The notes: a model not told the origin generated them from the letters alone. A stretch of DNA of 64,000 nt from Promicromonospora sukumoe (GCF_014137995.1 NZ_JACGWV010000003.1:62001-126000); one strand, 5' to 3'. Positions 35,694 to 44,974 are shown, counted from the first letter of the stretch. A program made the numbers and translations.

Positions 35694-36056
35694 ATGGCGG
35701 ACGAGGAATGGAGCATCTACGTCGTCGACGAGGTGCGTGACTGGATCGACGAACTGGACGACGCATCTCACAAGCGCGTCGTCGAGGGGCTGGACGCTCT
35801 GGCTGAGCGTGGGCCGAAGCTGGGTCGGCCACTGGTGGACACGCTTCGCGGTTCCACGTTGGCGAACCTGAAGGAGCTGCGGCCTGGTTCGATCCGGATC
35901 TTGTTCGTGTTCGATCCGTGGCGCTCCGCGATCCTGCTGGTTGCTGGTGACAAGAGGAACCGCTGGCAGGAGTGGTACGTCGAGGCGATTCCGTTGGCCG
36001 AGGAGCGGTACCAGAAGTATGTGGCCAAGCGTTCCGACGAGGAGGACGTGTCATGA
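35694..36056 (+). CDS. higB: HigB/RelE-type toxin
   Basis: A 120-residue member of the phage-derived Gp49-like/HigB branch of the RelE superfamily, which are ribosome-dependent mRNA nucleases. Seen: WSIYVVDEVRDWIDELD at the start, then LGRPLVDTLRGSTLANLKEL and RILFVFDPWRSAILLVAGDK, the characteristic beta-sheet with basic residues. The gene precedes the antitoxin (toxin-first order, typical of hig modules) and overlaps it by 4 nt. Codon use is less GC-biased than its neighbours, consistent with horizontal acquisition. Confidence 0.88.
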   Translation: MADEEWSIYVVDEVRDWIDELDDASHKRVVEGLDALAERGPKLGRPLVDTLRGSTLANLKELRPGSIRILFVFDPWRSAILLVAGDKRNRWQEWYVEAIPLAEERYQKYVAKRSDEEDVS

Positions 36057-36370
36057 CGGGCTATGTGAAGTGGCAGGACATTCGTGCTGAGCACGTGGCG
36101 CGGGCGGGCGGCGAGGAGGCCGTCGAACGCGGGAAGCAGGAGCTCCTGGCCGAGGTCACGGGCTACCGGCTTGCCGAGCTCCGCAAGAAGCGGCGGCTGA
36201 CCCAGCAGCAGGTAGCCGACCGGATGGGCGTGACCAAGGGACGCGTCTCCCAGATCGAGAAGGGCAAGATCTCCGGCCAGGAGGTGCTCGCCCGATATGC
36301 GCACGCCCTGGGCGGTCAGCTCCAGCAGGCGATCCTCTTCGACGACGGCGAGATCGCCGGTATCGCATGA
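36053..36370 (+). CDS. higA: HigA-type antitoxin (XRE helix-turn-helix)
   Basis: A 105-residue antitoxin. The Cro/C1 helix-turn-helix is LAELRKKRRLTQQQVADRMG VTKGRVSQIEKG, about residues 42-73. The N-terminal helix region (VKWQDIRAEHVARAGGEEAV) probably binds the toxin. The ATG lies within ATGA overlapping the toxin stop, so the pair is coupled and this start is preferred over an upstream in-frame one. It should bind its own promoter region near 35655-35690. Confidence 0.88.
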   Translation: MTGYVKWQDIRAEHVARAGGEEAVERGKQELLAEVTGYRLAELRKKRRLTQQQVADRMGVTKGRVSQIEKGKISGQEVLARYAHALGGQLQQAILFDDGEIAGIA

Positions 36371-36421
36371 GGACTGGCATCTGAGCGCGGCCGGCACCTG
36401 AGGCCGGCCGCGCTCACGTCG

Positions 36422-36718
36422 TCAGCCCGACGTCGCCGGGTTGGTCGCCTTCCCGTCGAGCCACAAGGTGTCCGACGCGTCGCTGTGCGTGCCCGACGCG
36501 CCGACGTGCTTCGCGCTGATCTGCGGCCCCTTGGTGATCACGTGGACCATCGCCATCCCGTGGCCCCGGCCCAGGCCGTAGTCCTCCTTGAGCCACTCCA
36601 GGATCGGGCCGGCCTTGGTGGACGCGTCGAACCCGCGCTCCTGTGCCAGCGCGACCAGCTCGCGCGGGGTGTGCCCGGTCTTGTCCTCGACGGCGTCGAG
36701 ATAGGCCTGAAACGACAT
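36422..36718 (-). CDS. DUF4287 domain protein
   Basis: A 98-residue soluble protein. MSFQAYLDAVEDKTGHTPRE with GPILEWLKEDYGLGRGHGMA and AMVHVI is the DUF4287 signature. AAGGGA is 8 nt before the ATG at 36718, better than the upstream in-frame start at 36757. It has a Gly/Ser/Thr-rich C-terminal tail (SGTHSDASDTLWLDGK). No operon partner is obvious: it is convergent with higBA and its upstream neighbour on the same strand is the HIT gene 110 nt away. Function unknown. Confidence 0.83.
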   Translation of the reverse strand: MSFQAYLDAVEDKTGHTPRELVALAQERGFDASTKAGPILEWLKEDYGLGRGHGMAMVHVITKGPQISAKHVGASGTHSDASDTLWLDGKATNPATSG

Positions 36719-36828
36719 GGATGGTCCCTTCACGTCGGGCGCCGTGCCGATCGGCACCGCGTTCTACCCGTACAGACGAACGGTGCACCGGAACTCATCG
36801 GTACCTGGCCACGCGTGGCGGGCCCGGC

Positions 36829-37260
36829 TCAGGGAGCCGAGCGCAGGAGGTCCGCCGCAGCCGCGATCCGCGCGGGGTCGCCCGGCGTCGGCGCCCACGG
36901 CAGGCGCAGCGAGTCGCGGACCGGGTCGTCGCGGAACCGGGGCACCACGTGGATGTGGAAGTGGAAGACGGTCTGCCAGGCGGCCTCGCCGGCGCAGTTC
37001 AGCAGGTTCACGCCGTCCGCCCCGAGCTGTTTCACCGCCCGGTCCGCGACCCGCTGCGCGGTCAGGGTGCACGCGGCGAGGTCCTCGGGCGTGATGTCGT
37101 GCAGGTCGACGGCGTGCGACCGGGGGATCACGAGCGCGTGCCCGTCGGCCGCGGGGTTGATGTCCATGAACGTGAGCGTGCGCTCGTCCTCGTCGATCCG
37201 GGTCGAGGGCAGCTCGCCGGCCACGATGCGGCAGAAGAGGCAGTCGGGTTCTCGGGTCAC
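36829..37260 (-). CDS. HIT-family hydrolase
   Basis: A 143-residue histidine-triad nucleotide hydrolase. CLFCRIVAGELPSTRI at the start provides the zinc-site-like Cys pair of Hint proteins. HALVIPRSHAVDLHDI lies in the middle, and the triad HFHIHVVPRF near 110 carries the catalytic histidine. Likely substrates are AMP-amidates or dinucleoside polyphosphates. The GTG start is set by TAGAGT plus 6 nt upstream. It is divergent from nadE, with both start codons reading from leaderless promoters in an 83-nt gap. Confidence 0.92.
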   Translation of the reverse strand: MTREPDCLFCRIVAGELPSTRIDEDERTLTFMDINPAADGHALVIPRSHAVDLHDITPEDLAACTLTAQRVADRAVKQLGADGVNLLNCAGEAAWQTVFHFHIHVVPRFRDDPVRDSLRLPWAPTPGDPARIAAAADLLRSAP

Positions 37261-37266
37261 GAAGGG

Positions 37267-37272
37267 ACTCTA
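37267..37272 (-). promoter_or_regulatory. -10 hexamer TAGAGT, leaderless promoter of the HIT gene
   Basis: TAGAGT on the minus strand, 6 nt, then the GTG at 37260. Confidence 0.55.
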
Positions 37273-37330
37273 GCGAGCCCCGCCAGGACGGCGGGGCAGC
37301 CGTCGACCGACCCCCGCGGGCACGTCTCCA

Positions 37331-37336
37331 TAGACT
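37331..37336 (+). promoter_or_regulatory. -10 hexamer TAGACT, leaderless promoter of nadE
   Basis: TAGACT, 7 nt, then the GTG at 37344. Confidence 0.55.
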
Positions 37337-37343
37337 CGACGTC

Positions 37344-39413
37344 GTGGACTTCTACAACGCCTACGCCCACGGGTTCGCCCGGGTCGCGGCCTGCACCATC
37401 CCCGTCGCCGTCGCCGACCCCGCGGCGAACGCCGCCGTCGTGCTCGACCAGGCGCGGCAGCTCCACGACGACGGCGTGGCCGTCGCCGTCTTCCCCGAGC
37501 TGTGCCTGAGCGGGTACGCGATCGACGACCTGCTCATGCAGGACACCCTCCTCGAAGGCGTCCTGGACGGGCTCGCCGCCATCAAGGAGGCGAGCGTCGA
37601 GCTCATGACCGTGCTCGTCGTCGGGGCGCCGCTCCTGGTCGGCAGCCGGCTGCTGAACGCCGCCGTCGTCGTGCACCGCGGGCGTGTCCTGGGCGTCGCG
37701 CCCAAGTCCTACCTGCCCAACTACCGGGAGTTCTACGAGAAGCGGCAGTTCGCGCCGGGCGACGAGCACCGCGGCACCCTCACCCTGCTCGGCGAGGAGG
37801 TCCCGCTCGGCTCGGACCTCATCTTCCGGGCCGACGACGTGCCCGGGCTCGACGTGCACGTCGAGGTCTGCGAGGACATGTGGGTGCCCGTGCCGCCGAG
37901 CGCGCTGGCGGCGCTCGCGGGCGCGACGGTGCTGCTCAACCTCTCCGCCAGCCCGATCACCGTGGCCCGCGCCGAGGACCGCCGCCTCATCGTGCGCAGC
38001 GCGAGCTACCGCTGCAACGCCGCCTACGTCTACACGGCCGCCGGCCAGGGGGAGTCGAGCACCGACCTGTCCTGGGACGGCCAGACCATGGTCTACGAGG
38101 CGGGCGACCTGCTCGGCGAGACCGAACGTTTCCCGGACGGCCCGCGCGCCACCGTGGTCGACGTCGACCTGGACCGGCTGCGGCAGGAGCGCCTGCGGCA
38201 GGGCACCTTCGACGACAACCGGCGCGGGCTGGGGCTGGCGACCCCCGGGACGGGCGACGCCGGCGACTTCCGCGAGATCACCTTCAGCGTGCACCCGCCG
38301 CAGGGCGACCTCGGGCTGCGCCGCAAGGTGGACCGCTTCCCCTTCGTGCCCGACGACGCCGAGCGCCTCGCCCTGGACTGCTACGAGGCGTACAACATCC
38401 AGGTCACCGGGCTGGAGCAGCGCCTGCGCGCCATCGGGCAGCCCAAGGTGGTGCTCGGCATCAGCGGCGGCCTCGACTCGACGCACGCCCTGATCGTCGC
38501 CGCCAAGGCGATGGACCGCCTGGGCCGGCCGCGCACCGACATCCACGCGTTCACGATGCCGGGCTTCGCGACGACGTCGGAGACCAAGGACCGCGCGATC
38601 CGGCTCGCCGAGGCCCTGGGCGTGACGTTCCAGGAGCTCGACATCCGGCCGGCCGCCGAGCAGATGCTGCGCGACCTCGACCACCCGTACTCCGACGGCA
38701 CCAAGCAGTACGACGTCACCTTCGAGAACGTCCAGGCCGGGCTGCGCTACGACTACCTCTTCCGGCTCGCGAACCACCGCGGCGGGATCGTCGTCGGCAC
38801 CGGCGACCTCTCGGAGCTGGCCCTCGGCTGGTGCACCTACGGCGTGGGCGACCAGATGTCGCACTACTCGGTCAACGCGGGCGTGCCCAAGACCCTGATC
38901 CAGCACCTCATCCGCTGGACCATCGACAGCGGGCAGTTCGCGACCGAGCCCTCCAGCCCGGTCAACGTGGTCCTGTCGGAGATCGTCCGGCAGGAGATCA
39001 CGCCCGAGCTGATCCCGACCGAGGAGGGCGAGACGCCGCAGTCCACCGAGGCGACGATCGGCCCGTACGCCCTGCAGGACTTCACGCTGTTCCACGTGCT
39101 GCGGCGTGGCTACCGCCCGTCCAAGATCGCGTTCCTGGCCTGGCACGCGTGGCACGCGGCCGACGACGGCGAGTGGCCGCCCGGTTTCCCCGACCAGCAG
39201 CGCACCGCCTACGACCTGGCGACCGTGCGGCGCTGGCTCGAGGTGTTCGTGCGCCGGTTCTTCGCCTCCCAGTTCAAGCGGTCCGCGCTGCCCAACGGCC
39301 CGAAGGTCTCGCCGGGCGGCACCATGTCGCCGCGCGGCGACTGGCGCATGCCGTCGGACGCGTCCGCGGCGGCGTGGCTCGCCGAGCTCGAGAAGAACGT
39401 CCCGGAGGCCTGA
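37344..39413 (+). CDS. nadE: Glutamine-dependent NAD+ synthetase
   Basis: A 689-residue bifunctional enzyme making NAD+ from deamido-NAD+, ATP and glutamine. The N-terminal nitrilase-type amidase has its Glu-Lys-Cys triad in [10 protein letters not shown] (near 48), [18 protein letters not shown] (near 121) and HVEVCEDMW (near 176). The C-terminal synthetase has the PP-loop [14 protein letters not shown] near 370 and [20 protein letters not shown] near 485, which fits the adenylation site. Length and order match the actinobacterial two-domain form. The GTG start is supported by the leaderless motif. It is transcribed alone. Confidence 0.96.
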   Translation: MDFYNAYAHGFARVAACTIPVAVADPAANAAVVLDQARQLHDDGVAVAVFPELCLSGYAIDDLLMQDTLLEGVLDGLAAIKEASVELMTVLVVGAPLLVGSRLLNAAVVVHRGRVLGVAPKSYLPNYREFYEKRQFAPGDEHRGTLTLLGEEVPLGSDLIFRADDVPGLDVHVEVCEDMWVPVPPSALAALAGATVLLNLSASPITVARAEDRRLIVRSASYRCNAAYVYTAAGQGESSTDLSWDGQTMVYEAGDLLGETERFPDGPRATVVDVDLDRLRQERLRQGTFDDNRRGLGLATPGTGDAGDFREITFSVHPPQGDLGLRRKVDRFPFVPDDAERLALDCYEAYNIQVTGLEQRLRAIGQPKVVLGISGGLDSTHALIVAAKAMDRLGRPRTDIHAFTMPGFATTSETKDRAIRLAEALGVTFQELDIRPAAEQMLRDLDHPYSDGTKQYDVTFENVQAGLRYDYLFRLANHRGGIVVGTGDLSELALGWCTYGVGDQMSHYSVNAGVPKTLIQHLIRWTIDSGQFATEPSSPVNVVLSEIVRQEITPELIPTEEGETPQSTEATIGPYALQDFTLFHVLRRGYRPSKIAFLAWHAWHAADDGEWPPGFPDQQRTAYDLATVRRWLEVFVRRFFASQFKRSALPNGPKVSPGGTMSPRGDWRMPSDASAAAWLAELEKNVPEA

Positions 39414-39512
39414 CGGCGCTCGCGGCGCGGCCGGTGGTCCCGGCCGCGCCGCGCGCCCGGGCGCACGGATTACGCCGACGACGAAGCCCGGCTCAGCGGC
39501 GATCCTGGCGGG

Positions 39513-39518
39513 TAGGGT
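39513..39518 (+). promoter_or_regulatory. -10 hexamer TAGGGT, leaderless promoter of the copC-like gene
   Basis: TAGGGT, 6 nt, then the ATG at 39525. Confidence 0.6.
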
Positions 39519-39524
39519 GCCGTC

Positions 39525-40262
39525 ATGCCTGCTGTCTCCGTTGCCCTGGCTCGGCCCGGGAACCGTCGCCTCGTCCGCGTGATCACCGTGTTCGCGGCGG
39601 TCCTGACCTTTGCGGCGCTGCTGCTGGTGGCGGGCCCGGCGAGCGCCCACGACCAGCTCCTGTCGTCCGACCCGAAGGACGGCGCCACGCTCGACGAGCA
39701 GCCCGCGAGCATCGGGCTCACGTTCAGCTCCGCGCCGCTCGACACGGGCATCGAGGTGGCGCTGACCGGTCCTGACGGCACCACCGCCCAGGGTTCCGAC
39801 ATCACGGTCGACGACGACGTCGTGACCGCGCAGCTCCCCGAGGACCTGCCCCCGGGCGCGTACGACGTCGCGTGGCACGTGGTGTCCTCCGACGGCCACC
39901 CCATCGACGGCGAGTTCAGCTACGTGGTCGAGGGCGAGCCGGAGCCGAGTGCGACGCCGACCGACGAGCCGACGGACGAGCCCGAGATGTCCACCCAGGA
40001 GGCAGCACCCGTGGACGAGCCGACCGGTGCGACGGACGACGCGAGCACCCCCACGGAGCTCGCGGGCTCCGGGGACGGCTCGGGCCCCAGCGGGCTGGCC
40101 GTTGCCGGCGGGATCCTCGCGGCGGTGCTGGTCGTCCTGGGCGTCGTCGTGATGATGCGCCGCAAGATCCTCGAGAACGACAAGCTGCGCCAGAACCAGG
40201 AGTCCGGGTCCGAGGAGCCGGACGCCGAGAAGCCCAACGACAACCCCGACACCAAGGGCTGA
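39525..40262 (+). CDS. CopC-domain copper-resistance protein, membrane-anchored
   Basis: A 245-residue exported protein. The signal peptide (ITVFAAVLTFAALLLVAGPASA) ends so that the mature chain begins at HDQLLSSDP, leaving the N-terminal His that binds Cu2+ in CopC proteins. SSDGHPIDGEFSY near 122 supplies the second conserved His. A Thr/Pro/Glu-rich linker (about 135-185) leads to one C-terminal membrane helix (LAVAGGILAAVLVVLGVVVMM) and a charged tail. No CopD neighbour is present. It is convergent with the MFS gene, and a 42-nt palindrome begins 8 nt after its stop. Confidence 0.9.
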   Translation: MPAVSVALARPGNRRLVRVITVFAAVLTFAALLLVAGPASAHDQLLSSDPKDGATLDEQPASIGLTFSSAPLDTGIEVALTGPDGTTAQGSDITVDDDVVTAQLPEDLPPGAYDVAWHVVSSDGHPIDGEFSYVVEGEPEPSATPTDEPTDEPEMSTQEAAPVDEPTGATDDASTPTELAGSGDGSGPSGLAVAGGILAAVLVVLGVVVMMRRKILENDKLRQNQESGSEEPDAEKPNDNPDTKG

Positions 40263-40269
40263 CCAGACC

Positions 40270-40311
40270 TGTCAGACCCTCAGGTCCCCCGGGTGACCTG
40301 TACGTCTGACA
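40270..40311. repeat. 42-nt palindrome, family C copy 1
   Basis: Imperfect inverted repeat beginning TGTCAGACCCTCAGGTC and ending GACCTGTACGTCTGACA. It is 37 of 42 bases identical to the perfect palindrome at 59383-59424. It overlaps the 3' end of the MFS gene, supplying that gene's stop codon and last residues. Confidence 0.88.
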
Positions 40312-41653
40312 CGGGGCCGTTGCCGGGGCCGGGGCCAGATCCGGGGCGCGCCGCGCGGACCGCCAGCACCAGTGCCACCACGGCGGGCGCCAGCAGGACG
40401 GCGCCCGCCGTGTTCACGGCCTCGAACCCGCCCCAGGCGAGGAGCGGCCCCGCGAGCGCGGCCGACGCGGCGCCGAAGTAGTTCATCAGCGCGTCGGTGG
40501 CGCCCTGAAGGGGCAGCTTGACCTGCGGCTCCGCAACGGACGCCAGCACGGCCGACGAGGCGATCAGGCAGGCCGACCAGCCCAGCCCGAGCAGCACGAG
40601 CGCCACGGCCGTGAGCACCTCGGCGTCGAGGGCGGGGCCGGCACCACCGTGGCCGGCACCGTGCCCCCCGTCGGGCACCGAGGCCAGGGACGCGGCCAGG
40701 AACCCGAGGGCCACGGCCGCCCCTTGCAGCGCCATCCCGCCGACGGCGACGCGGAGCGCGCCGAACCGGTCGGCGAGCCACCCGAACACGGGGCTGAACG
40801 CGAACATCCCCAGCACGTGCAGGCTGATCACGACGCCGACGAGCTGCAGCGACATCCCGCCGTGCTGCATGTGCACCGGGGTCATCACCATCACCATGAT
40901 CATCACGCCGTGCGCCACGGCGGTGGTGACCACGGCGAACCGGGCGCGCGGGTGCCCCCAGGCCCAGCGCAGCGCGGCGAGGGCCCCGGTGCGCCGCGGC
41001 TCCGCGCGCCTGTCCCCGTGCCCCTGCCCGACGGCGCCCGCGGGCACCACCCGTCCCGCGACGCCGCCGGCCGGGTCCCGGTACAGGCTCACGAGCAGCA
41101 GGCCGGCCAGCAGGTAGGCGACGACGGAGAACAGGTAGGGGCCGCCGAGGTCGGGCACGCCGAGCCCGCCGCCCACGACCGCGCCGGGCGCCGCGAGGTT
41201 GGGCCCGACGACGGAGCCGACGGTCGTGGACCACAGGACGACCGACATGGTCCGGGCGCGTGTGCCGGACCCGACGTTGTCGGCGGCGGCGTAGCGGGAC
41301 TGCAGGTTGGTCGCGTTCGCGACGCCGTAGAGCATCAGGCCGACCAGCAGCACGACGAGCTGGCCCAGCACGGCCGCCGTCACGACGAGCAGCGCGCCGA
41401 CCGTGGACAGGGCGTAGCCGAGCGAGAGGGCCCACCGGCGACCGCGGAGCTGGGCGAGCGTCGCCAGCGGGACCGAGGCGACCGCCGCGGCGAGCACCCC
41501 GACGGCCTGCGCGAGCCCTGCCATCGACGTGCCGCCCAGGCTCTCGGCGAGCAGCGCCCCGACGGCGGCCCCGGACGCCACGCCGACACCCGCCAGCAGG
41601 TTGCTGAACACGAGCACGACGAGGTTTCGGCGGGTGTGTGGCGGATTCTCCAC
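40280..41653 (-). CDS. MFS transporter
   Basis: A 457-residue polytopic membrane protein with about 12 helices in two halves separated by a cytoplasmic loop (near 210-225, GHGDRRAEPRRTGAL). The first helix is VVLVFSNLLAGVGVASGAAV, and MFS-like Gly/Arg loops follow helix 2 (LAQLRGRRWALSL) and helix 8 (GWLADRFGALRV, the GxLaDrxGrrxxl motif). A His/Gly-rich loop (VPDGGHGAGHGGAG) lies late in the sequence. AGAGGAAATC precedes the GTG start. The last residues (SDVQVTRGT) come from the family C palindrome. Substrate unknown; an efflux-type exporter is likely. Confidence 0.87.
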   Translation of the reverse strand: MENPPHTRRNLVVLVFSNLLAGVGVASGAAVGALLAESLGGTSMAGLAQAVGVLAAAVASVPLATLAQLRGRRWALSLGYALSTVGALLVVTAAVLGQLVVLLVGLMLYGVANATNLQSRYAAADNVGSGTRARTMSVVLWSTTVGSVVGPNLAAPGAVVGGGLGVPDLGGPYLFSVVAYLLAGLLLVSLYRDPAGGVAGRVVPAGAVGQGHGDRRAEPRRTGALAALRWAWGHPRARFAVVTTAVAHGVMIMVMVMTPVHMQHGGMSLQLVGVVISLHVLGMFAFSPVFGWLADRFGALRVAVGGMALQGAAVALGFLAASLASVPDGGHGAGHGGAGPALDAEVLTAVALVLLGLGWSACLIASSAVLASVAEPQVKLPLQGATDALMNYFGAASAALAGPLLAWGGFEAVNTAGAVLLAPAVVALVLAVRAARPGSGPGPGNGPVSDVQVTRGT

Positions 41654-41927
41654 GATTTCCTCTCATCAGCCGGTCGGTACCGGAACGGTAGACCGCTCTG
41701 GGTTGCGGAAGTCATCGGATAGTGCGGGGTGACACGCCCCTGGAGGCCGTCACGCCGTCGTCGTCCACAGGTTCGTACACAGGTTCGTGTCCTCTGTGAG
41801 CAGAAAGTTACCCACGACTCGCCGCAGAAAGGCCTGTTCTCCGCGAATTCCTGCCGATCTGCTGGCAGTATGGGGCCTCGTCGTCGGGCGGGTACCGCCG
41901 CACGACGTGACCGAAGAAGGGAAACGC

Positions 41928-42209
41928 ATGTCGCTCAACAAGTCCGAGCTCGTCTCGGCCATCGCCAGCAAGGCCGAGATCAACAAGACCGAGGCCGAGG
42001 CCGCGCTCAACGCCTTCCAGGAGGTGCTGATCGAGTCGCTCGCCAAGGGCGAGGCCGTCAAGGTGACCGGCTTCCTCTCGGCCGAGCGCGTCGAGCGTGC
42101 CGCCCGCACGGGTCGTAACCCGCGCACCGGCGAGGAGATCTCGATCCCGGCGAACTTCGGTGTCAAGATCAGCGCCGGCTCGCTGCTGAAGAAGGCCGTC
42201 GCCAAGTGA
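41928..42209 (+). CDS. hup: HU-family DNA-binding protein
   Basis: A 93-residue nucleoid protein that bends and compacts DNA. LNKSELVSAIASKAEINKTE starts the dimerisation helices, VKVTGFLSAERVERAARTGR leads into the DNA-binding arm, and RNPRTGEEISIPA is the conserved arm sequence. It lacks the long Lys/Ala tail of mycobacterial HU, so it is the short form. AAGAAGGGAAACGC precedes the ATG. A 13-bp perfect hairpin follows the stop. Confidence 0.96.
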   Translation: MSLNKSELVSAIASKAEINKTEAEAALNAFQEVLIESLAKGEAVKVTGFLSAERVERAARTGRNPRTGEEISIPANFGVKISAGSLLKKAVAK

Positions 42210-42236
42210 CGCTTCGCCGCTGAGCTCCTCAGCGAC

Positions 42237-42275
42237 GCGAAGGCCCGGCTCCTCGACGAGGGGCCGGGCCTTCGC
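42237..42275 (+). terminator. Hairpin terminator of hup
   Basis: GCGAAGGCCCGGC and GCCGGGCCTTCGC pair perfectly (13 bp) around a 13-nt loop, 27 nt after the hup stop codon. Confidence 0.75.
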
Positions 42276-42336
42276 ATGTCCGGGACGCGAGCGTCCCCGG
42301 CGCGCGTCCCGTCCGGGCCGACGGCGTCCGCGACGC

Positions 42337-44868
42337 TCAGAGGTCGCCCTTGCGCTCCAGGTACCGCATCGCCACCCAGCCCAGCGGGACCCGGCCCCAG
42401 TAGGTGCACAGGCGGTACAGGATGGTCGCGGAGAACGCGATGGTGGCCGGTACCCCCGCGGCCGTCAGGCCGGCCGTCAGGGCGCCCTCGACGCCGCCCA
42501 GGCCGCCCGGCGTCGGGATGAGCGCACCCAGGGCGTTGCCGACCAGGTTGACCAGGGCGATGTCGACGAGCGAGAGCGTCTCCCCGAAGGCGGCGAGGCA
42601 GCACCACAGGCCCACGATGTAGCCGAGCGTCATGATCAGGTTGCCGCCCACGCCCAGGGCCAGGCGGCCCGGGTGGCTGAGCATCTGCGCCAGCCGCGGC
42701 CACACCTGCCGCAGGCGTGGCCCGATGAACCCCAGGCCCCAGCGGCGCACCGGCGGCACCAGCAGCGTCGCGACGACGGCGGTCGCGATGGCCGCCAGCG
42801 TGATCAGCACGGCCGGCGACGGCAGCTCCACGAGCGCCCCCGAGCCCGTGAAGATCGACAGCGCCACGAGCAGCAGCACCGTCACCACGAACTGGGACAC
42901 CTGCACCAGCGCCACGGTGGCCACGGCCATCGACATCGACACCCCGCGCTGCGTCAGCAGGCGCAGGTTCAGGGCGGCCGGGCCGATGCCCGCCGGGGCC
43001 GCCAGCGCCACGAAGGAGCCCGCGGCCGCCGTGAGCGTGGCGCGCCCGATCGGCACGCGGGCCGGGGAGAACGCGACGAGGGTCAGGCCGGCCCCGAACC
43101 AGGTGATCAGGGCGAGCGCGAACGCGACCGCCACCCACCACGGGTTCGCCTCGCGCACGGCCGTGGCGATCTCGTCGAAGTTGATGGTCGTGACGATCAC
43201 GGCCACGGCGACGATCGCGACCGTCGTGGTCAGCACCGTGCGCGCGCTGAACCGCGAGATGCGCTGCGGCTGCACGCTGGCCTCGGGCAGTCGCTCGACC
43301 AGGGCGTTGCGCAGCTCGCCCATCAGCCCCTTCGCCCGGCGTACCTCGTCGCGGGTGGTCCGGGGCAGCGCGATCGTCTGGATCAGCGGCCCGATGGCGG
43401 CGATGTCGGCGTCGGGCAGGGCGCGGACCGCGGAGGCGACGGCGCGCCGCGGGCCCACCCGCAGCCCGATGAGCGCGAGCATCTGCACCAGGTCGAGGCG
43501 CCGCGACAGCGGCGACGACACGATGTCGCCCTGTTCCCAGCCGGTGATCCAGACGTGCGCCCTGCCGTCGTCGTCGCGCTGCGTGAGCAGCACGTCCTGG
43601 GTCAGCGCGCGGTGCGTGAGGCCCACGGCGTGCGCCCGGCCGAGCTGGTCCCAGGCCTCGGCGAGCACGTCCTCGTGCAGGTCGTCGTCGGGCAGGTCGC
43701 GGAACGGGACGGCGTGCGAGGCGTGCTCCAGGACGAGCGCCATCGAGTCGCCGAACTCGCCGATCCCCAGGAGCCGCGGCGTGCGGACGCCGGCCGCGGT
43801 CGCGGTGTACGAGAGCAGGGCGGTGCGCTCGGCCACGGCCTTGAGCGAGATCGCCGCGCGGCCCTCGATGCCGCGCAGGCGCAGGGCGCGCCACAGCCGC
43901 GTGATGAGACCGACGACCTGTCTGTCGCCGTCGAGCACCATGACGTCGCGGCGCACCCCGTCGTCGGAGTAGAGCGCGTACACCCGGTTGTCGCCGGCGC
44001 GGCCCAGGGCGAGCGCGGCCGGGTCGTCGGCGGGGCCGTGCTCGACGGCGAGGGCGGACGCGACGGCCGCGTGCTCGGACAGGGCGTGCACGCGGCGCAG
44101 CGTCGTCGGCGCGAAGCCGGCACGACGCACGGCGGCGACCAGGTCTGCGCCGTAGGCACGCTCGCTGCGGATGCCCGACACGTACTGCACGGCCGAGCCC
44201 GCGAGACGACCCAGCAGCAGCGCGACGAGCGTGCCGGGCAGCGAGACCTGGCCCGTGATCAGCACGATCAGCAGGGCGAGGAACATCAGGTTCCACGAGA
44301 GGCGGACGGTCCGCCGTCGCGTGGCGGGCCCGGCGACCGTGAGCATCGCCGTCAGCGAGACGGCGAACTCCGGGATGGTCAGCACGTAGCCGGTGCCGCG
44401 CTCCCAGACCGACATGCCGCGCACCAGCTCGTCCGAGCCCAGGTGCCGCACCAGGAACGTGGTGAGCACGCCGATCAGCAGGCCCAGCACGCCCGCGACG
44501 ATGGACTCGACGATCTGCCGGCCCAGGCGCCGGACCCCCAGCTCGATCATCACGGCGACCGGGGCGAACAGGATGATCAGGCCCTGCAGCACCGCGACGG
44601 GCACGAACAGGATGGTGGCCACGAGGTCGTTGAAGCTCCGGACGTCCTCCGTGACGCCCGCCGTGGTGCCGTGCGCGACGACCGACAGGAACATGACGCC
44701 CGCGGTCCCGAGGGCGCACCCGATCATCCAGACCAGCGCGCGCGGGTGGCGCACGCGCTCCTCCGGGGTGTCGACGACGCGGACCAGGCCGCTCTCGAGC
44801 GGCACCGTCTGCGGCACGTCGGACACCTCGGCACCGGCGTCGGCGCCGCCGGTGCGCGAGTTGGACAT
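42337..44868 (-). CDS. Flippase-like LPG-synthase transmembrane protein with N-terminal membrane and pseudokinase domains
   Basis: An 843-residue fusion. Residues 45-235 hold about six membrane helices. Residues 255-500 resemble an aminoglycoside-phosphotransferase/kinase fold (ISLKAVAERTALLSY, TPRLLGIGEF, LVLEHASHAVPFRDL) but lack the catalytic Asp: the HGDxxxxN position reads THRALTQDVLL and the metal-binding DFG-like position reads WITGWEQGD. Residues 545-830 form the lysylphosphatidylglycerol synthase/AglD-type transmembrane domain (TIGR00374 flippase-like), e.g. APAGIGPAALNLRLL and GALIPTPGGLGGVEGAL. A role in lipid-linked envelope precursor handling is inferred. The start is set by a leaderless promoter. 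Confidence 0.85.
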   Translation of the reverse strand: MSNSRTGGADAGAEVSDVPQTVPLESGLVRVVDTPEERVRHPRALVWMIGCALGTAGVMFLSVVAHGTTAGVTEDVRSFNDLVATILFVPVAVLQGLIILFAPVAVMIELGVRRLGRQIVESIVAGVLGLLIGVLTTFLVRHLGSDELVRGMSVWERGTGYVLTIPEFAVSLTAMLTVAGPATRRRTVRLSWNLMFLALLIVLITGQVSLPGTLVALLLGRLAGSAVQYVSGIRSERAYGADLVAAVRRAGFAPTTLRRVHALSEHAAVASALAVEHGPADDPAALALGRAGDNRVYALYSDDGVRRDVMVLDGDRQVVGLITRLWRALRLRGIEGRAAISLKAVAERTALLSYTATAAGVRTPRLLGIGEFGDSMALVLEHASHAVPFRDLPDDDLHEDVLAEAWDQLGRAHAVGLTHRALTQDVLLTQRDDDGRAHVWITGWEQGDIVSSPLSRRLDLVQMLALIGLRVGPRRAVASAVRALPDADIAAIGPLIQTIALPRTTRDEVRRAKGLMGELRNALVERLPEASVQPQRISRFSARTVLTTTVAIVAVAVIVTTINFDEIATAVREANPWWVAVAFALALITWFGAGLTLVAFSPARVPIGRATLTAAAGSFVALAAPAGIGPAALNLRLLTQRGVSMSMAVATVALVQVSQFVVTVLLLVALSIFTGSGALVELPSPAVLITLAAIATAVVATLLVPPVRRWGLGFIGPRLRQVWPRLAQMLSHPGRLALGVGGNLIMTLGYIVGLWCCLAAFGETLSLVDIALVNLVGNALGALIPTPGGLGGVEGALTAGLTAAGVPATIAFSATILYRLCTYWGRVPLGWVAMRYLERKGDL

Positions 44869-44875
44869 GCTCGCG

Positions 44876-44881
44876 ATTCTA
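44876..44881 (-). promoter_or_regulatory. -10 hexamer TAGAAT, leaderless promoter
   Basis: TAGAAT on the minus strand, 7 nt, then the ATG at 44868. Confidence 0.6.
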
Positions 44882-44974
44882 GAGCCGTTGAGGCTCGCTT
44901 GACCGGGAAGTCGCGGTCACGCCCGGAATATCCGGGTCAGGTCGACGCTCTCCCCAGGCTCCGTCCAGGCATGC

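Noticed and set aside
37257..39899. An 880-codon minus-strand open frame opposite nadE
   Set aside because: nadE has all active-site blocks on the plus strand; the antisense translation is compositional.
41760..41800. CCACAGGTTCGT repeats resembling DnaA boxes, a possible origin
   Set aside because: Only two short direct repeats, no cluster, no dnaA/dnaN/recF nearby; they are more likely part of the hup promoter region.
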